The notes beneath the pieces are model-generated. The model saw only the letters and a program-made list of their open reading frames with translations. It did not search any database and had not been told where the DNA came from. A program made the position numbers and the translations under genes. A stretch of DNA of 6,041 nt. It comes from Elusimicrobiota bacterium (lineage in GTDB: Bacteria; Elusimicrobiota; Elusimicrobia; Elusimicrobiales; UBA9959). The stretch is taken from assembly GCA_030639665.1 (NCBI GenBank), contig DAOWCC010000146.1:1-6041 (forward strand), written 5' to 3'. Each line of letters opens with the position of its first letter. Positions within the stretch are counted from its first letter, which is position 1. Shown in pieces: positions 1-5,611 of this stretch.

Positions 1-1
1 C

Positions 2-1192
2 CAAAAGGGGAGAATATACAATTATCATGAAATAAAAACCGCTCTCTTCGGCATAGACGCGGGAACAGGCATTATAAATCCGGCTGTCATAAACGCCCAA
101 ATTCTAAGTTCGCGCCCCGATGACCTTGCTAACTCCGGTTTTCTTAGATTCTTTTCAAGACGGCAAGGGGAAAACAAAGAAGTTAAATCTCAGCGGCTTA
201 AAATTAAAATTCTACCTTTGCCCGAAAAAGGAAAACCCGCTTCATTTAACGGCGCGGTGGGCCATTATAAGATTTCAGCCGCTCTTGAAAGAAAAGAAGT
301 AAAAGCGGGGGAGGCAGTAAATCTGATTCTGACAATAAGAGGACAAGGCAATCTAAAAACAATCACTATGCCCGATCTCCCTGAAATGTCAAATTTCAAA
401 ATATATGACACCGTAACCTCTCTTGAAATGAATAAAAAAAATGATATTGTGGGCGGCCGGAAAGTTTTCACGACCATAATGATGCCCAGAATAAGCGGCG
501 AATATAAAATAAAACCGATAAAATTTTCTTTCTTTAATCCCAAGACCAAAACATATACCGAATTAAAAACCTCTCCTCTTAAAATAAAAGTATCCAAAGG
601 CCTTGCCATAGCCTCATCCACCAATTATTATCAAAGCGCGACTCAGAACCAGACTCAAATAAAAACAATCGCGAGCGACATCCATTATATCCTTGAAAAT
701 AAAAAAATTCCATTCTCTCTTAAACTATCTCAAAAGATAGCTTCGGCCCTCTGGCTTAATTTCACTTTCCTTCTAATTTTAGCCGGCTCTCTTTCATTCG
801 CTTATATTAACGGCTTAAGACTGAAAAACCCCGACCTTTTAAGAAGCAAAAGAGCTTATAAAAAAGAGTTGAAAGAAATACATAAGGCAAAAGTCTCCAC
901 TCAAGAGAAAGATTATTCAAATGCCGTTTCATTGCTTCATAATTCATTAAACGCTTATCTCTCCGCCAAACTGAAAAACAATATCGGTTCTTTAACGATA
1001 AAAAAAACCATCGCCCGCATAAAAGAAAAAAATCCGAATATAAGCGATAGCGCGGCTGAAGAATTGAAAGGCTTATCGGATGAATTGGAAATGCTGCGTT
1101 TTGCTCCATCATCGTTAAATAAAGAGAAAATTGATATTCTAATTGGAAAATATGAAAAGACGCTGAAAATTTTCGAGAAGGAATTAAAATAA
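2..1192 (+). CDS. batD: BatD-like aerotolerance membrane protein, 5' truncated by window edge
   Basis: The frame is open from the left edge to the TAA at 1190-1192, giving 396 visible residues; base 1 belongs to the preceding codon. An internal TTG at 218 could pass for a start, but homologous-looking protein continues upstream, so the true start lies outside the window. Visible residues 6-28 (YNYHEIKTALFGIDAGTG.. NPA) and the KPASFNGAVGHYKI stretch followed by VKAGEAVNL and GQGNLK (residues 114-118 region) are typical of the beta-sandwich repeats of BatD/oxygen-tolerance proteins. One transmembrane helix lies at about 248-270 (ALWLNFTFLLILAGSLSFAYI). A lysine-rich, probably cytoplasmic helical tail of about 125 residues follows, containing SLLHNSLNAYLSAKL, as in long BatD proteins. 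Bat proteins are envelope components linked to MoxR ATPases and VWA proteins (BatA/BatB), and these would be expected upstream. The molecular role of BatD is not established. The next gene starts in the stop codon, implying translational coupling. Confidence 0.88.
   Translation, partial: QKGRIYNYHEIKTALFGIDAGTGIINPAVINAQILSSRPDDLANSGFLRFFSRRQGENKEVKSQRLKIKILPLPEKGKPASFNGAVGHYKISAALERKEVKAGEAVNLILTIRGQGNLKTITMPDLPEMSNFKIYDTVTSLEMNKKNDIVGGRKVFTTIMMPRISGEYKIKPIKFSFFNPKTKTYTELKTSPLKIKVSKGLAIASSTNYYQSATQNQTQIKTIASDIHYILENKKIPFSLKLSQKIASALWLNFTFLLILAGSLSFAYINGLRLKNPDLLRSKRAYKKELKEIHKAKVSTQEKDYSNAVSLLHNSLNAYLSAKLKNNIGSLTIKKTIARIKEKNPNISDSAAEELKGLSDELEMLRFAPSSLNKEKIDILIGKYEKTLKIFEKELK
1177..1183 (+). 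promoter_or_regulatory. Ribosome binding site for the BatE-like gene, inside batD
   Basis: The bases GAAGGAA lie at the very end of batD, with the AAGGA core at 1178-1182 and nine bases between it and the ATG at 1192. This supports the ATG at 1192 as the real start, even though the N-terminus it creates is unusual. No other ATG, GTG or TTG occurs in frame before the signal-peptide hydrophobic core. Confidence 0.6.
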
Positions 1193-2037
1193 TGAGAAAT
1201 AAATCAGCGCGACAGCTCGACCATACTACTCTAACAAGCTTCGGAAAGGCAAGCAGCTCGACAGCTCGACAAAACAAGCTTTTTTACTGCCAAACTTTAA
1301 AATCCGGCTACAAAAAACTTTTCCTGTTTTTTCTTATTTTTTCTCTCTTGCCCGTGGCAACTCTAAAAGCCAATGAAGCGGTCTCATTTTATAAAAATGA
1401 ACAATTCAGTCAAGCTTTTGAAATTTATGAAAAGAAAAACATAGCCGAACCCGATAACCCCTATACGCTATACAATATGGGCAATTGCCAATTTAGAATG
1501 AAGAATTTAAGCCTCTCGGTTCTCTACTACGCGAAAGCCTTCAATCTGCTTCCAAGAAATACCGATATCCGTTATAATCTGGAATTTGCCATGAATCAAA
1601 CGGGGCAAAAACTGGTTCAGGACGGAACGCCTTTGCTATTGCATAAAATATTCTATTATTTCGCTCTCAGTGAATTGAAAACGATGACTTATATTATTTT
1701 CTGGCTTTTATGCTTATTATTGTCAGCGGCCATTTTGAAAAGAAATATCCGGTCTAAAATCTGGCCGCCTTTCATCTATTCAATCGCCATTTTCGCGGTT
1801 CTTTTTATTTGGGGCACAATGCGCGCGAGTTCCCGTTTTGAAAATGCCGCCGTAATTATGGAGTCGGACACGCCCATTTTAAGCGGCCCCGGAAAAAATT
1901 TTAAAACCTATGCCTCATTGCCGGCGGGCAGATTGATTAAAATAACCGATATCCCCGGCAGTGTCTATGTCCAAATAGGCCTTCCCGAAGAAGGGCTGAA
2001 AGGCTGGGTAGAAAAAACAGCCCTCAAAAAAATATAA
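1192..2037 (+). CDS. batE: BatE-like protein: signal peptide, TPRs, two TM helices, SH3-like domain
   Basis: This is a 281-residue membrane protein that starts in the batD stop codon (TAATG). Residues 43-60 (LFLFFLIFSLLPVATLKA) are a signal-peptide core with a likely cleavage after the final Ala. TPR-type helices follow at about 62-125 (EAVSFYKNEQFSQAFEIYEK, then YTLYNMGNCQFRMKNLSLSVLYYAKAFNLLP). Transmembrane helices lie at about 163-182 and 193-210. The C-terminal part from about 216 (PILSGPGKNFKTYASLPAG, ending LKGWVEKTALKKI) has the pattern of a bacterial SH3 domain. This architecture fits BatE, the last component of the Bat operon, which probably acts as a scaffold at the periplasmic face. 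The first 42 residues are oddly long for a signal-peptide n-region, and residues 6-30 are encoded by a short repeat element, so they are probably an insertion. The family-level call is firm; the exact BatE name rests on domain order and context. Confidence 0.8.
   Translation: MRNKSARQLDHTTLTSFGKASSSTARQNKLFYCQTLKSGYKKLFLFFLIFSLLPVATLKANEAVSFYKNEQFSQAFEIYEKKNIAEPDNPYTLYNMGNCQFRMKNLSLSVLYYAKAFNLLPRNTDIRYNLEFAMNQTGQKLVQDGTPLLLHKIFYYFALSELKTMTYIIFWLLCLLLSAAILKRNIRSKIWPPFIYSIAIFAVLFIWGTMRASSRFENAAVIMESDTPILSGPGKNFKTYASLPAGRLIKITDIPGSVYVQIGLPEEGLKGWVEKTALKKI
1207..1281 (+). repeat. Repeat-rich in-frame insertion in the 5' end of the BatE-like gene
   Basis: The word CAGCTCGAC occurs three times (1213-1221, 1254-1262, 1262-1270) and AACAAGCTT twice (1233-1241, 1273-1281). 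The order is CAGCTCGAC..AACAAGCTT, then CAGCTCGACAGCTCGAC..AACAAGCTT. The stretch is richer in G+C than its surroundings, encodes a Ser/Thr/Arg-rich low-complexity peptide and precedes the hydrophobic signal core. The element is about 75 bases (25 codons), so it can be accommodated without breaking the frame. Its exact borders are inferred from where the repeated words begin and end. Confidence 0.55.
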
Positions 2038-2081
2038 AGTACAATTAAAGAAAACTCCACGAATAATTACCACGCGCATTA

Positions 2082-2090
2082 TGATATAAT
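2082..2090 (+). promoter_or_regulatory. Extended -10 promoter for the phasin-ubiB-TPR operon
   Basis: The bases TGATATAAT form a perfect TG-N-TATAAT extended -10 element (hexamer 2085-2090). No convincing -35 box sits 16-18 bases upstream (AATAAT at 2062-2067 is a poor match), which is usual for extended -10 promoters. It lies in the 102-base gap after the Bat genes and would give a leader of about 40 bases before the phasin-like gene. Confidence 0.6.
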
Positions 2091-2129
2091 TCGAATTGTA
2101 AATAAAAGCGCTGATTTTAATTAAACTTT

Positions 2130-2135
2130 AGGGGG
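2130..2135 (+). promoter_or_regulatory. Strong Shine-Dalgarno sequence of the phasin-like gene
   Basis: AGGGGG is followed by AACA and the ATG at 2140. The purine run at short spacing fixes the start and is the clearest ribosome binding site in the window, suggesting this small protein is made in quantity. Confidence 0.7.
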
Positions 2136-2139
2136 AACA

Positions 2140-2433
2140 ATGAATATATTAAAAAACTTGATGCATTTAGGTTTGGGAACATTTGCCGTTACTAAGGAAA
2201 AAGCGGAAACTCTAGCCAATGAATTAATAAAAAAAGGGGAAATCACTAAAGGCGAAGGGCAAAAACTAATCGATCATTTAGTGACAAAAGGCAAGAAAAA
2301 TAAAAAAGAAATTGAAAGCCATATTGAAAAAACCCTTAAAACAAATCTTCACAAACTGAACATTCCGACAAAAAAAGAAGTCAATGAGCTTAAAGCCGAA
2401 ATTAAAGCCCTGAAAAAGAAATTAGGTAAATAA
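2140..2433 (+). CDS. Phasin-like small helical protein (PHA granule-associated/phasin superfamily)
   Basis: This 97-residue protein is complete. It opens with a short hydrophobic helix (NILKNLMHLGLGTFAVT), then KEKAETLANELIKKGEITKGEGQKLIDHLV (residues 19-48), a pattern characteristic of the small phasin-like family annotated as polyhydroxyalkanoate synthesis regulators. A charged helix follows (49-75). The C-terminus is a leucine-heptad coiled coil (NIPTKKEVNELKAEIKALKKKL, about 74-95), probably an oligomerisation segment. In many genomes such proteins occur without a PHA synthase, so a role in PHA granules should not be assumed; an accessory or membrane-associated role with the neighbouring kinase is an inference. 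The UbiB-family gene begins 32 bases downstream with no terminator visible, so the two are probably co-transcribed from the promoter at 2082-2090. Confidence 0.75.
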   Translation: MNILKNLMHLGLGTFAVTKEKAETLANELIKKGEITKGEGQKLIDHLVTKGKKNKKEIESHIEKTLKTNLHKLNIPTKKEVNELKAEIKALKKKLGK

Positions 2434-2465
2434 GCATTGTCATACGTTTTACTATGGAAATTTAA

Positions 2466-4139
2466 GTGATTACGCACGGCATTAACAGAAAATTCCGCGA
2501 TATTCAAAGATTGCAACAAATCTTGAGTCTTTTAACCAAATATGGTTTTGGTTATATTGTTGATCATTTGGATATGGAAAACAATCTTTTAAGCAAAAAG
2601 ATTGTAAAAATCACAAGAGCCAAAACCCCTGATTTACTTAATCTATCAACAGCCGAGAGACTCCGCAAGATATTGGAAGAACTGGGCCCCACTTTCATAA
2701 AACTTGGCCAAATTTTAAGCGTGCGTCCTGATTTAATTCCTACGGAATTTTGCGATGAATTTGAAAAATTGCAAAATGACGTTCCCGCTTTTGACTTTGA
2801 ACAGGTCAAAGAAAAAATTGAATATGAATTAAAAGAACCCCTAGGCAACTTATTTTCCAATTTTTCCGTTAAGCCCATAGCAGCGGCTTCACTTTCACAA
2901 GTTCATTTTGCCGAATTAAAAACCGGTGAAAAAATCGCCGTAAAAGTCCAAAGACCGGGAATTAACAAAACTTTAATGGCTGATTTGGATATTTTGCGCA
3001 TATTGGCGGAACTGGCGGAAAAACATTTTACAAACGGCAAACTTTACAACCCGGTTAAAATTGTCGATGAATTTACAAAAACAATCTTAAGAGAAATAGA
3101 CTTCACTATTGAAGCTAGAAACATTGAAAAATTCAGAAGAAATTTCAAAGAAGATGATTCTGTATACATCATGAAAATTTTTACTCATCTATCCACAAAA
3201 AAAATATTAACGATGGAAAGGATAGATGGAATAAAAATAAATAAATTCAAAGAAAGCAAACACCACGATTCTTTGGATGAAAAACAAATAGCAATTAACG
3301 GCGCTGATATTATTTTCAAACAAATTTTTACGCATGGTTTTTTTCACGCGGACCCTCATCCTGGAAATATTTTTATTCTAAAGAACGGACAGATTGCCTT
3401 TTTGGATTTTGGCATGGTCGGACGTATTAGCCAAACAATGAAAAAAGGTTTATCAGACATTTTAATTAGCATTATTGATCGAAATGCCAGAGGACTTGTT
3501 GAAGCGTTTGTTTCAATGGACACGCTTACAAAAACCACTGATCTTGAGCAATTGGAAATGGATCTGACTGATTTTGTGGACAATTATTATGATATCCCTT
3601 TAAAAGACTTAAAGATGGAAGTTTTCTTTCCCGACATAATTTCCATAATATCTCAAAATCACATCAATATTCCTTCCGACTTCTTTCTTTTAAGCAAAGT
3701 TTTGATAACCATTGAAGGCATAGGCAAAAAATTGAATCCCGATTTTAACGCGGTTATTCAAACCAAACCCTTTGTAGAAGAATTACTAAAGGAAAGATAT
3801 AGCCCTGCGAATTTGTCAAAAGCCATAAAGGATTTTGTAAAAAACTTATATTTATCGGCAAATTTATTTCCAAAAAACTTTACGGTAATCTTGGAAAAAA
3901 TCAAAAGAGGGACATTAAGAATTGAATTTGAACATCGAGGCTTGGAAAATCTGATTCATATATTGGATAAAATCAGCAATAGAATTTCTTTTAGCATGAT
4001 TATCGCGGCATTAATCATAGGTTCATCCATCATAATGCGCACAGATAAAGGCCCGACATTGGGCATAATCGGCTTTACAGTGGCGGGAATAATGGGCTTA
4101 TGGCTGGCCATAGCAATATTGCGTTCAGGCAAAATGTAA
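2466..4139 (+). CDS. ubiB: UbiB/ABC1/ADCK-family atypical protein kinase
   Basis: This complete 557-residue protein is the usual length for bacterial UbiB-type proteins. It begins at a GTG with GGA (2456-2458) seven bases upstream; a stop codon immediately precedes it in frame, so no earlier start is possible. Family hallmarks appear in order: the KxGQ motif (K79-L-G-Q82, in LGPTFIKLGQILSVRPDLIP); the alanine-rich nucleotide loop replacing the glycine-rich loop (AAAS, 139-142, then LSQVH); the ATP-anchoring Lys160 in AVKVQRPG; REIDF at 209-213; the catalytic loop HADPHPGN (294-301); and the metal-binding DFG (314-316). Two C-terminal helices (about 508-524 and 531-552) anchor it in the membrane. 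Family members support isoprenoid-quinone synthesis or lipid handling through ATPase activity; the substrate cannot be told from sequence. Whether the host makes ubiquinone is unknown, so the symbol names the family only. All motifs are intact. It lies between the phasin-like and TPR genes in an apparent operon. Confidence 0.93.
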   Translation: MITHGINRKFRDIQRLQQILSLLTKYGFGYIVDHLDMENNLLSKKIVKITRAKTPDLLNLSTAERLRKILEELGPTFIKLGQILSVRPDLIPTEFCDEFEKLQNDVPAFDFEQVKEKIEYELKEPLGNLFSNFSVKPIAAASLSQVHFAELKTGEKIAVKVQRPGINKTLMADLDILRILAELAEKHFTNGKLYNPVKIVDEFTKTILREIDFTIEARNIEKFRRNFKEDDSVYIMKIFTHLSTKKILTMERIDGIKINKFKESKHHDSLDEKQIAINGADIIFKQIFTHGFFHADPHPGNIFILKNGQIAFLDFGMVGRISQTMKKGLSDILISIIDRNARGLVEAFVSMDTLTKTTDLEQLEMDLTDFVDNYYDIPLKDLKMEVFFPDIISIISQNHINIPSDFFLLSKVLITIEGIGKKLNPDFNAVIQTKPFVEELLKERYSPANLSKAIKDFVKNLYLSANLFPKNFTVILEKIKRGTLRIEFEHRGLENLIHILDKISNRISFSMIIAALIIGSSIIMRTDKGPTLGIIGFTVAGIMGLWLAIAILRSGKM

Positions 4140-4188
4140 AAGACAAGCTAAAAATTAAGAAAGCGGTTGGTGGAAAAGCGAAAAATTT

Positions 4189-4812
4189 ATGGATAAAAAT
4201 AAAAATATTCTTTCAAAAGCTTGGAAAAATTATGAAGCCGGAAATTATAAAAAAAGTGAGTGTTTTTTCAAAACAGCCCTGAAAAATGAAAAATTATCCA
4301 AAAACCGCGATAATGTTTTATTCAGCTACGGCTATACATTAACGGCTTTAAAACACTTTGATAAAGCTGAAAAAATATACAAAGAACTTTTCAAAAAACA
4401 CCGCTCTCATATTTATATTCATCAATTGGGCATGGTGCAGCGAGAAGCAAAACATTATGAAAAAGCTTTGAAATTATACTTAAAAGAAAAAACGATGATT
4501 GACAAAAAGGATAATTTGGCAAAAGCGATGAATTTATACGAATTGGGCAAAAATAATGAATTACTCGGCAATCTTGCCAAAGCAAAAAAATACGCCGATA
4601 AATGTATTCAAACTTCAAATAAATGTGATGATTCTATTATGAAAGCCTGCGCTTACAGACTGGCGGGAGATATAGAAAAAAATAAAAATATTATTAACGC
4701 TATCAATTCCTATAAAATGGCAAAAAAATATTTTGATACCGGAAATGACAAAATAGGCGCCAAAGAGATTACTTCCATAATAACCGATTTAAAAAAGAAA
4801 TCCCGCAAATAA
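4189..4812 (+). CDS. Soluble TPR-repeat protein
   Basis: This complete protein of 207 residues starts at an ATG 49 bases after the ubiB stop. No other start codon lies between the upstream in-frame stop (4156-4158) and this ATG. The ribosome binding site is weak: a GGTGG (4169-4173) sits too far upstream, so translation may rely on A-rich leader sequence or coupling. About five tandem helix pairs with TPR spacing are visible: 10-40 (AWKNYEAGNYKKSECFFKTAL), 44-75 (LFSYGYTLTALKHFDKAEKIYKEL), 77-105 (HQLGMVQREAKHYEKALKLYLKE), 112-145 (MNLYELGKNNELLGNLAKAKKYA) and 153-185 (AYRLAGDIEKNKNIINAINSYKMAKKYF). There is no signal peptide or membrane helix, so it is probably cytoplasmic. TPRs bind proteins; the partner is unknown, though position suggests a link to the upstream kinase. 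The gene is very AT- and Lys-rich. Confidence 0.82.
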   Translation: MDKNKNILSKAWKNYEAGNYKKSECFFKTALKNEKLSKNRDNVLFSYGYTLTALKHFDKAEKIYKELFKKHRSHIYIHQLGMVQREAKHYEKALKLYLKEKTMIDKKDNLAKAMNLYELGKNNELLGNLAKAKKYADKCIQTSNKCDDSIMKACAYRLAGDIEKNKNIINAINSYKMAKKYFDTGNDKIGAKEITSIITDLKKKSRK

Positions 4813-4825
4813 TTATTAGCACACT

Positions 4826-4908
4826 ACCACGAAAGACTGAAAGCACGAAATATATTTTAATTTGTTTCGCTGTTTTTCGTGTCTTCCCAATTTTTGCGCT
4901 TTCGTGGT
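4826..4908. repeat. 83-bp inverted repeat built from CACGAAA words
   Basis: The ends ACCACGAAAG (4826-4835) and CTTTCGTGGT (4899-4908) are perfect 10-bp inverted copies. Inside lie a second forward CACGAAA (4844-4850) and a reverse TTTCGTG (4875-4881), so the motif occurs twice in each orientation. It starts 14 bases after the TPR gene stop. Repeats of this CACGAA style are scattered through many bacterial genomes, as I recall. It could also serve as a transcription end for the upstream operon, although it lacks the GC stem plus U-tract of a classical terminator. Confidence 0.6.
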
Positions 4909-4928
4909 TGCTTTTAAATATTGAAATT

Positions 4929-4956
4929 CCCCGCCAATACAACGCGGCGGGCAGGC
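4929..4956 (-). repeat. CCGCC/GGCGG hairpin, family copy 1 (inverted)
   Basis: CCCGCC (4930-4935), a 10-base loop and GGCGGG (4946-4951) form a 6-bp stem. The stretch GGCGGGCAGGC at 4946-4956 is the exact reverse complement of GCCTGCCCGCC found in the two downstream tandem copies, and the preceding TCCCCGCC matches the other side of those copies. This is therefore the same element in opposite orientation with a diverged loop. Confidence 0.6.
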
Positions 4957-4972
4957 TGTTACGCTAAATTAG

Positions 4973-5015
4973 GCAAAGCACTTGTCCGCCGATGCAGTAG
5001 TGGCGGAAGCTTTGC
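4973..5015 (+). repeat. CCGCC/GGCGG hairpin, family copy 2, with extra outer stem
   Basis: Outer arms GCAAAGC (4973-4979) and GCTTTGC (5009-5015) pair perfectly. Inside them TCCGCC (4985-4990) pairs with GGCGGA (5002-5007) around the loop GATGCAGTAGT. The loop ends in AGTAGT, as in the two tandem copies downstream, which ties this hairpin to the same family although the stem ends are changed (T/A instead of C/G). Confidence 0.65.
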
Positions 5016-5024
5016 AACTACAAT

Positions 5025-5060
5025 TCTACTCTCTCATTTCTGCTCTCTGCTCTCTCTCCT
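5025..5060 (+). repeat. TC-rich low-complexity tract
   Basis: A pyrimidine tract of CTCT words includes TGCTCTCTGCTCTCTCTC at 5041-5058. It has no coding content and could be a slippage-prone simple repeat. Confidence 0.5.
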
Positions 5061-5124
5061 TATTATGGTAAATATCTAAGGGCTTCCTGGGAAAGACTAT
5101 TCACTAGCTAAATTACTGATTTTG

Positions 5125-5319
5125 AGCCGAAACAAGAAGTGAGGAACGAGGTCGTTCGTATAACTCACGACACCTGCTTGCGAAGCGTATTTATGATGGC
5201 GCTTACCCTGACCACCTCCTTAGCGGCATAGCCGCTCTTTTTATCGGCGGCGCTCTTATTGCGTCGCAAGGAGGTGGTCGGGTTATAGCGCCATAAGCAA
5301 GTGGTAGGATAATTCGGCT
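5125..5319. repeat. About 195-bp multi-branched palindromic element (possible MITE-like unit)
   Basis: The core stem is a perfect 12-bp pair: GACCACCTCCTT (5210-5221) with AAGGAGGTGGTC (5268-5279). Inside it are two hairpins: AGCGGC-ATA-GCCGCT (5222-5236) and GCGGCGC-TCTTATT-GCGTCGC (5247-5267, one G-T pair). The stem continues outward imperfectly through ATGGCGCT (5196-5203) with AGCGCCAT (5287-5294) and CTTGC (5177-5181) with GCAAG (5297-5301). A side hairpin on the left joins GTGAGGAACG (5139-5148) with CGTTC (5153-5157) and CTCAC (5164-5168). Possible terminal inverted repeats are AGCCGAA (5125-5131) and TTCGGCT (5313-5319). There is no coding capacity, so any movement would need a transposase supplied elsewhere. 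Confidence 0.65.
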
Positions 5320-5332
5320 TTTTGTTTATCCT
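5306..5332. repeat. AGGATAA/TTATCCT hairpin at the element's right edge
   Basis: AGGATAA (5306-5312) and TTATCCT (5326-5332) are perfect 7-bp inverted copies around a 13-base loop that contains TTCGGCT and a T-run. It overlaps the right end of the larger palindrome, so the two folds compete. Confidence 0.45.
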
Positions 5333-5336
5333 GTCA

Positions 5337-5396
5337 AAATCCCCCTAACCCCCTTTGCAAAAGGGGGAAGGATTACGCCCCTCTTTAACAAAGAGG
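5337..5396. repeat. Double hairpin of the AAATCCCCCTAACCCCC interspersed-repeat type
   Basis: CCCCCTTT (5349-5356) pairs with AAAGGGGG (5360-5367) around GCA, and CCTCTTT (5380-5386) pairs with AAAGAGG (5390-5396) around AAC. The left end AAATCCCCCTAACCCCC and this pair of hairpins match a style of dispersed repeat I recall from many bacterial genomes. The expected mirrored right end (..GGGGGATTT) is missing, so this looks like a partial copy or one joined to the tandem repeat that follows directly. Confidence 0.55.
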
Positions 5397-5397
5397 A

Positions 5398-5548
5398 GTG
5401 GACTGGGCTTTCAGAGGACCACTATGCCTGCCCGCCAAGGTAGTAGTGGCGGGGACACCCATCAGTGTTCAAGTGGACTGGGCTTTCGAAAGGACTGCTA
5501 TGCCTGCCCGCCAAGGTAGTAGTGGCGGGGACACCCTACAGTGTTCAA
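5398..5548 (+). repeat. Tandem duplication, two copies of 75 and 76 bp, each with a CCCGCC/GGCGGG hairpin
   Basis: Copy A is 5398-5472 and copy B is 5473-5548. Both begin GTGGACTGGGCTTTC and end CAGTGTTCAA, and they share the block from CTATGCCTGCCCGCC to GGCGGGGACACCC without change. Differences are concentrated in two short patches (about 5413-5422 in A, and the two bases before CAGTG), with one extra base in copy B. Each copy contains CCCGCC-AAGGTAGTAGT-GGCGGG (5431-5453 and 5507-5529). These are family copies 3 and 4 of the hairpins at 4929 and 4973. Confidence 0.85.
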
Positions 5549-5553
5549 GCGAT

Positions 5554-5569
5554 TCTGTAAACTTACAGA
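5554..5569. promoter_or_regulatory. Small perfect palindrome upstream of rpiB
   Basis: TCTGTAA-AC-TTACAGA is a perfect 7+7 inverted repeat with a 2-base centre, beginning 6 bases after the tandem repeat and lying 75 bases before the rpiB start. Its two-fold symmetry is of operator type, but it may be the trimmed edge of a repeat. No regulator gene is nearby. Confidence 0.3.
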
Positions 5570-5611
5570 CTTCAGGAATACTATACTCTATTCTCTCTAT
5601 CTCCTATATAC

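Noticed and set aside
725..740. CTATCT-CAAA-AGATAG hairpin inside batD
   Set aside because: A 6-bp stem within coding sequence is expected by chance in AT-rich DNA and has no supporting context.
218..1192. TTG at 218 as the start of the first gene
   Set aside because: The frame is open to the left edge and the upstream residues look like BatD, so the gene is truncated rather than starting here.
807..1277. Reverse-strand open frame of 156 codons across batD/batE
   Set aside because: It lies antisense to two genes with recognisable domains, has no recognisable protein features of its own and is best explained as a shadow frame.
4100..4282. A 60-codon frame overlapping the end of ubiB and the start of the TPR gene
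   Set aside because: It overlaps two well-supported genes out of frame, has no ribosome binding site and no recognisable content.
5125..5319. The branched structure as a tRNA or an integron attC site
   Set aside because: There are no tRNA D/T-loop consensus bases or acceptor stem of the right size, and no attC R/L box pattern or integrase gene; arm lengths do not fit either.
5398..5548. The direct repeats as a CRISPR array
   Set aside because: There are only two units, adjacent with no unique spacer between them, a single 75/76-bp period and no cas genes.
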